A DNA stretch of 64,000 bases from Marthasterias glacialis (lineage: Eukaryota; Echinodermata; Asteroidea; Forcipulatida; Asteriidae). Each line of letters opens with the position of its first letter. Position 1 is the first letter of the stretch. This document shows, in pieces, positions 58,056 through 64,000 of this stretch. The notes beneath the pieces were generated by a model, which was not told the DNA's origin, ran no database searches, and worked only from the letters and a program-made list of their open reading frames with translations. The stretch spans positions 12,560,731-12,624,730 of the forward strand of contig OU452225.1 in the NCBI GenBank assembly GCA_911728455.2, read 5' to 3'. A program made the position numbers and the translations under genes.

Positions 58056-60728
58056 ATCACGATGCGGGGGAGGGGGTGTCCAACAAAAAATCGACCCTAT
58101 CCACCTTCTCGCCTGGACTAGAAAGTCCCGCTCACGTATAATTCACAACAGAAAGAAAAAACATGAATAAGTTGTGTATTATTACATTCAACTAAATCAG
58201 TGTCAGTGGCTTAATTTATAAAATTATGCACTGAAATAGTTCTATGACAATTTGATTTATTACACTTATTTTGTATTAGACTGAGTATATTCAACATTTT
58301 GCAAAAACGAACACGGCCAATTTTCGAACACCAGCCAACTGGCCAGTCAAGATGAGACGTCTATGGTCATCATGGATGAGAGAGACCATTATTATTATAC
58401 TCCTTATAATTCTGGTGGTATCAAGATTATGCATTTTTTGTGAAATGAACATCACTTTTCTTTTTTTTTCTTTTTTTGGGGCTGGAGCAGGTATGTATGA
58501 GCATGGCCTGACCGTCTGAACACTGACCGGAAGTTCCGCTGATTAAAATTGTGACCACTCTAGCGGTCAGTCTGAGGTGATAAAAATGGACTCAGTGACA
58601 TTCAACGTTATGAAACGCAATCATGGTACAGACAGTGTAACCTTTGTTTACAAAAAGAGTGTCCTTGTACATTCCAGGGTATTTCCGATCCGGTAGGCTG
58701 GCTACTGCTCTGGCCATACGGGAAATTTTACATTTTGTGTCATAATTTCCACATAAGTTCAAGAGTTATTAGAAGAACAGCTGAACCAGTTTTGAGCAAT
58801 TAAACCATTTTCTTCATATCAAAAGTCGATACAAAAATGAGTGCGATCTCTATATGAAATATAAGATTTTATGTTTTCTTCCGTTGGGCTGTGCACAAAT
58901 CATGCCCGCATGCAGGAAGCCCAGACTGTGGATCTTTTGCAAAAATGTGATGTCACTGGTAACATGGTCTACATGTTATTCACCCCTAACAAGTGAAAGT
59001 AAAACGTTCATACTCTATTCATAAAAAAAGAAGCGAGAAACAGCCAAAGAAGTGTTGTCCTTCTCCACCGCCATGGTATTTCCAACATTGCATTTTTTTA
59101 AACTTTTTAGTTTGTGTCTAAAAGATGCATTTGTTGCTGTTATTTTTGTTTAGATGTTTACCGTGGTTGATTTGTTTTTTTTCTTCAAGAAGTTCCTCGG
59201 AAATTGGGGGCTCAATTTGTAATAACAAGAATGGTCAATAGAGGGCGTACTCAGGTCATAGAGGCACATTATTGTGTGTGTGAATAGAAGGCCGTAATGC
59301 TCAACACAAGGTGTCTAGGAAATGCACAGGTCGGGGAAGCAGGAGGAAATATGATTTCAAATTTAATATTAAAAAACCACTTTACAAATCAACACAGACC
59401 CTTCCATGCAAAATTCAATAAGGCCCGACTACAACAAGCCCTCCTAAAAATAGCTTAAAAATGGGAAAACATTGCCTATAAGAAAATCTATATTTTGATG
59501 CCGATACCCCACATATTTCACACATTCAGTCAACAAAAAGCCGGCCACGTCCTAGCTTTGTTTTGTTACCAAGAATTACCATTGGACGGTGAACAGTCCT
59601 TGTTTTTTTTGTTTGTTTTTTTTTGTTTTTTTTGTATTTATTAAGAGCAACAGATGGTCACTGACAACATGAATTAGCCGCCGGGTGACCTTTGCGACAA
59701 AGCAACGCCTGTATGTGTGTGTGGCGCGCAACATGTGTTTACCAACATGTTGACGTCATCAGACGTCACAGCCTAATTTTTCTCACGTGGAACCGGAAGT
59801 AAATCTACGGCAACACTTAAATGGAAAATGGGAAGTACAGTTTTATGTACACCCATTTTTGTGAGATAACCATTTTTACATTTGTTTTTTAATCATCCAG
59901 TCCCTGCACCGCCAAAGGCTGTTAAGAGTTTGCAAGACCCTAGAAGTAAACTACCGTAACAGTGGTTTAAAATATATTACTTTTTATACATACAGATTAC
60001 CATTTTCGTCCTTTTCGTTAATATTGTCATTGAAAAAAACAGATTAATTCCAAGTTCGGAAGTAATAACTCACAAGGGAACAATAATTGCCTCTCATTCA
60101 CGGTTACTGGTAATTTTTATGGCGTTTTTTTTTAGAGACAGGTTCAAATGAACACAATAGTTTTTTAATTAAGGTTTTACCTGGCATCCTGGCTCATATT
60201 GAATTAATGCTTATGAGGAATCAGGTTTTTTTTAGATAGCTATCACCATCAATGAAAGAAAATTACCTTTTTGGTTACAAAGAGCTTGTAATGGGTAAGA
60301 GGTAATATTTCACAATCAAAATTAGCGTTAACAAATCATTTGTGAAGGGAAGAAATGAGCGATATGAAGTTGATAAACGATTGCCATTGAATTGGCCAAA
60401 TTGTGACGACTGTAGTCTCATATACCTCCATGCTACTACAGAGTAAACTGCCCCCACAACAAAACAAATAAACAACCCAACAAACACACATAAATATACA
60501 TAATTATTTCATGGTCCTTGCCACACTCAGTAATGAAGCTTCTGCTTTTTACATTAATTTTACAGAGGGTGCTATTTTGTAAACAAGTTTGATGTCACAG
60601 ACAACATTGTCTATACTATACACCAAACTACCTACTGAGAATCATTAAACTGCGTTTTGACCGAGTTACAAAAAGATGAGATGTGCGTCTGAATGTCTGA
60701 ACGACATTGCCAAACAATAACAAAAAAC

Positions 60729-60760
60729 CATGGAGGTAGAATTTAATTTCTACCTCCATG
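60729..60760. mobile_element. 32-bp CATGGAGGTAGAA palindrome with exact 7-bp flanking repeats
   Basis: The arms CATGGAGGTAGAA and TTCTACCTCCATG surround the six bases TTTAAT. The arms are identical to those at 27561, 33 kb away. Flanks 60722-60728 and 60761-60767 are both AAAAAAC. That flank is low complexity, so this duplication alone would be weaker evidence. Confidence 0.72.
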
Positions 60761-61048
60761 AAAAAACAAACCACCAAAACCTCGTCCCAGCAGCCCGCGC
60801 TTTCAACATCTGTTGTTAATCTATGGTTTCCCAAACCATATCCGTTATTGGTGAATTATATTCTATTTTTGTGCGCTGTGGGTGGTAAATTTAACTGACC
60901 GCATTATTTTATCATCAGACGGAATTCACTGGTATACATTTTGCCGCACATCTTTTTAATCACCGGAAATAACGGATACGGGCAAAGTTATTTCTGTTTT
61001 ACTCGATGAACTTTGGAACAGACCTTTATCATGGTGCGGCCTTCTTGA

Positions 61049-61115
61049 TTTTCTCCCACTCAAACCAATGTAACCAAACCGAGGCTGGAAGGGCAAATAG
61101 TCTGGTTCCTTTTTG
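61049..61115 (-). repeat. Interspersed repeat, CCAGACTA/GCCTCGGTTTGG family, copy 3
   Basis: Reverse-strand copy: TTTTCTCCCACTCAAACCAA, TGTAACCAAACCGAGGCTGG and AATAGTCTGGTTCCTTTTT. It is highly similar to the copy at 48909, which suggests fairly recent activity. Confidence 0.65.
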
Positions 61116-61554
61116 TACAGTGAACATTGGCATATATTACTGTTATTGGACATAGGGAACATGACCAAGATGGTGGCAGCATGACAAAGGTCTGTTACGC
61201 CACTGGTGCAAGGGTCTATTTCAAGAACGGATAACATTTGATTTCTCAGGGGTTTTCCTTAAGCTGTGTACCATTTTCTATCGGTTATGGGGTGGTTTTA
61301 TTCATGGAGCAATGTCCTTGTTCATGGGTGCCGCATAGCGAGTTGTTGCCCATGGTAACACTAAGAAGGCAAACGGAAGGTTGTTGTTTTTCCCCCCAAC
61401 AAAAAAAATAATAATAATAATAACAAAAAATAAAAAAATTATCAACAAAATATTTTTATCATTATATCTTTGTATCTGTGTAGAAAAGATAATGAAGAAA
61501 TTGCAGTTTTAGAGTGTGGGAGGTAAACCCCTAAACAGGTAAAACCCAACCTGT

Positions 61555-61625
61555 CAGACAAGGGCTGGTAGCTAATCCACATGAGGTGGGTCCGGGATTC
61601 GAACTAGGGGGGCAGGCACGGAAGT
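61555..61625 (-). repeat. tRNA-like remnant with B box
   Basis: On the minus strand, TAGTTCGAATCCCGGACC contains a B-box-like TTCGAATCC. No convincing A box or acceptor stem remains. A similar B-box fragment, TGGTTCGATCCCC, occurs on the minus strand at about 31214-31226. Confidence 0.4.
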
Positions 61626-62291
61626 GACCACAGGGCCAACATCCTGAACTTTTTGGCAAAACAAATTTATTCAGCGCTTTAAATCTACTATGAATAATTA
61701 CCATGTTTACCGGCCATGCGTAAACATTGATATTGATAACGAGTAAACCTCCTAGCGTCTTCATTACTGACGAAGACTAATAAAATTAATTAGGGTAATG
61801 GCCGAGACCGCCAGGTCCATTGAAGTCGACAAACACCAAGTTATCGCGGTTGACGGAAGTTTATCTTTCAACTTGATTACAGACATAAGCACTTAAAAAC
61901 TTGGCAAAGCCATTATAAAATGCCTCAGAAGATAAAAGTAAAGGTTGGCAAAAGAAAGACTCACACGTAAATTCAAAGTGACGCCCCCTTTTCGCCAAAG
62001 GCCAGTTCGGGCGATTTACAAAAATACAGTGCGCCACACCAAGAGGTTGCCCAGTACTGTTTTTGACTGGGTTAAAAAGCAAGTAAAAAAAAAAAAAAAA
62101 AAAAATACAAAAAAAAAAATACAAAAAACAATCTGGTAAATTTCCAAGATGGTGTTGTGTTCTCAGCGTAAAATTCAAGTAATTTCCTCGTCAATTGTTA
62201 TGAATCTACATTGACCGTCCTTCTAAGACAAAAACAAACTTTGTCTTTCGTACGATTGGTGGCGCACTGAAAATAACTGCTATCACATAAT

Positions 62292-62408
62292 GGCCGTTTT
62301 CGAAACCAAGGCTTATGCTTGGGCTCTGGCTTTAGGCACCGTCAGCCTGCTGGTAGCCTCGTACCGAAAGCCGGAGCCTAAGCTGAAACCTTGATTTCAA
62401 AAAGGGCC
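62292..62408. mobile_element. Hairpin MITE, GGCYYTTTTCGAAAC family, copy 5
   Basis: It starts GGCCGTTTTCGAAACCAAGG and ends CCTTGATTTCAAAAAGGGCC, with internal GGCTCTGGCTTTAGG pairing with AGCCGGAGCCTAAGC. It is the clearest palindrome of the family. Confidence 0.7.
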
Positions 62409-63924
62409 GTAAAAGTCTAACCAACGCCGTTGTCTTAAAAAACGACCGCAAATCACCCTTTTTAAATCTCAAAAGGTAGATTTAGTTAACAATACAAATT
62501 TAAGACTGTTTTAAGACCGTGAGAACCAAGTGCACCAATCTAACTTGATGTGAAGTCGATTATTTTTCGCTGGCCAAACGCCCACAACTAGAGATAAGCG
62601 CGGCAGTTATCAAAAACAAATTTTTTTCATTTTAAAACGGATTTCCGATTACAGACAAACTCTAAAAATCCGATTTCGTTAAGCCACCTTCTTTTAATTC
62701 GTCTACCACAATTAAAGGTTCCGCCGCGCTAATGGTTTGTTTATGTTTACAGTCAGTCTTAAGAGAAGCCTAGTAAACAAATACAAAGTCAATGTTTATG
62801 TTTAAAGAAAATACATGGAAACGGGGGTACCACTACCGAACAAGTCTGTCCATGATTAAAATATGACACAGAACAACATTTTAATATTTTGTTGCTGGCT
62901 ACGCAACATACAATTTAATACAATACTTGACCGGTACAATATCTTCACCATTATTTACCTCGGCTTTCATTCTTTGCTTTGAATTGTTATTTCTTCATAT
63001 CTACACACATCCTTTTTTTCTTCTTCTTTTTTTCAAAGCAAAACAAAATCTCCTTGCGTATGAATGCTATAGTGAATACTTAAAAAATAAAGCGTATCTT
63101 TTTGCAAAAAGGGAATGAAATAATGGAATGTATGGCAATTAAATTAAAACATATACTATCCCCGTGAATTATATATAATCAATCAATGTGTAATTGTGTT
63201 GGAACGTCTGCAAATGAAGTTGTTTTATTTGTGATTGAATAGAGAAACATTATTAAATTATTCTTAAATTATCATGAGAAATCCTCATATCCAACGATTT
63301 CCCCCCTAATCCCATAAAACCCCGTCCCCCAAGTAAAAAGAAAAAAAAAAGAAAAAAAAGAAGTCGCTGGCTTATCTAGACTGAAACTCTTACAAATTGT
63401 ATTATCTCCATATCGACACATTGATTTTCCTAAAGCGTATGACGCATCAATTTGCAGACGTTTTCATCAAAAACAATGAGAGACCTTTTGGACGGTCCTT
63501 TTTCACAGTTCTTACCAGTAATACGCACGCTCAGAACTACACAGGCATTCTTGAGCATGGGCGCGCACGCTCACAACTGTCAAAAAGGCCCGTTGTGTCT
63601 GCTGCCGCCAGCGTCTCAAAAGTCTCCCATTAACAGGAAAATAAATTATCTGAAAGCACAATGCATCTTCCTCAATAATGTTTGTAAGATAAGACGATAA
63701 ATAAATCATTGGTAAAAACAAAGTTATACAATAAAAACTCTTGGTGTTTACTACCCTGCCTCCAGTCCGACCTCCTCCAGTTATGTTACCACTGAACAAA
63801 CCATCAAACCATTTTCTTAAAATCACTTGCTGGAGAGGGAAATCTCACTTGTTATAAATACAAAAACACAGTACTGACTTTAAATTATTTAAGTTTTACC
63901 AAGTTACACCAATGTGTGATAAGC

Positions 63925-64000
63925 AGTGTATACTCGGTGCTTTCCAAGTCCTGTGGGGAAAAAAAAATCCACAGGCTGCTCGGGTGGGATTCGAACCCAC
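63925..64000 (-). mobile_element. tRNA-derived SINE, 3' part, cut by the window edge
   Basis: On the minus strand the sequence enters with GTGGGTTCGAATCCCACC, a T-arm/B-box. It continues CGAGCAGCCTGTGGATTTT, then the matching CCCCACAGG, and AGCACCGAGTATACACTGC. The tail hairpin CCTGTGG/CCACAGG after the tRNA part looks like a SINE tail I associate with echinoderm genomes (recollection, not a search). The 5' half lies outside. Confidence 0.6.

Larger units (their letters stand above)
50730..63920. other. Intergenic, with MITE-type elements only
   Basis: The stretch contains the elements at 52122, 54427, 57988, 60729, 61049 and 62292, small tandem repeats and long A/T runs. A block at 56190-56240 has TCACGTAA and an octamer ATGCAAAT and might be regulatory. 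No gene was recognised. Confidence 0.5.

Noticed and set aside
61301..61327. CATGGAGCAA..TTGTTCATG semi-palindrome
   Set aside because: The arms are imperfect and no 7-bp duplication lies outside them. TTCATGG repeats only inside the unit, so it may be a decayed copy at best.
1..64000. CRISPR array, bacterial operon or viral genome
   Set aside because: There are no regularly spaced repeats, no operon structure and no viral protein. Introns and repeats show animal nuclear DNA.

Overview
The window is animal nuclear DNA, most likely from an echinoderm (sea star, urchin or sea cucumber type). The evidence is intron-bearing genes with GT-AG splice sites and long AT-rich non-coding stretches. There are also many short interspersed hairpin repeats and tRNA-derived elements whose tails resemble ones I remember from echinoderm genomes. 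The species cannot be fixed from the sequence alone.

The one gene that can be read with confidence is a complete LDL-receptor-family gene on the minus strand, from the start codon at 25637 to the stop at 11441. I reconstructed twelve coding exons, with splice phases agreeing at all eleven junctions. The joined reading frame is 2661 nt, or 886 residues. It encodes a signal peptide, eight LDL-receptor class A (LA) repeats, two EGF modules, a six-bladed YWTD propeller, a third EGF module, a Ser/Thr/Pro-rich stalk, one transmembrane helix and a short tail with FDNPVY. Eight LA repeats, three of them in one exon, is the VLDLR layout. The second half has fewer introns than vertebrate VLDLR/LDLR.

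Layout: 1-5150 is repeat-bearing intergenic DNA. 5150-11440 lies downstream of the stop codon and may hold a long 3' UTR. 11441-25637 is the gene, with large introns 2 and 3. 25638-26000 is its promoter side, with a CRE-type site and an E-box. 26000-64000 has no recognisable protein gene. It holds hairpin MITE-like families, tRNA-derived elements, sequences resembling Penelope-element terminal repeats, minisatellites, and one weak candidate first exon on the plus strand near 36.7 kb.

The most unusual observation is a set of ultra-short palindromes of 24-32 nt that start with CATRGA and end with the complementary TCYATG. Four were found (27561, 47622, 47652, 60729). Each is flanked by an exact 7-bp direct repeat, and one sits inside the end of another. 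They look like insertions made of almost nothing but terminal inverted repeats. Other points are a tRNA-like fold sitting on a long inverted repeat, hammerhead-like GAAACGT motifs, and a perfect splice donor overlapping the last codons of the receptor.
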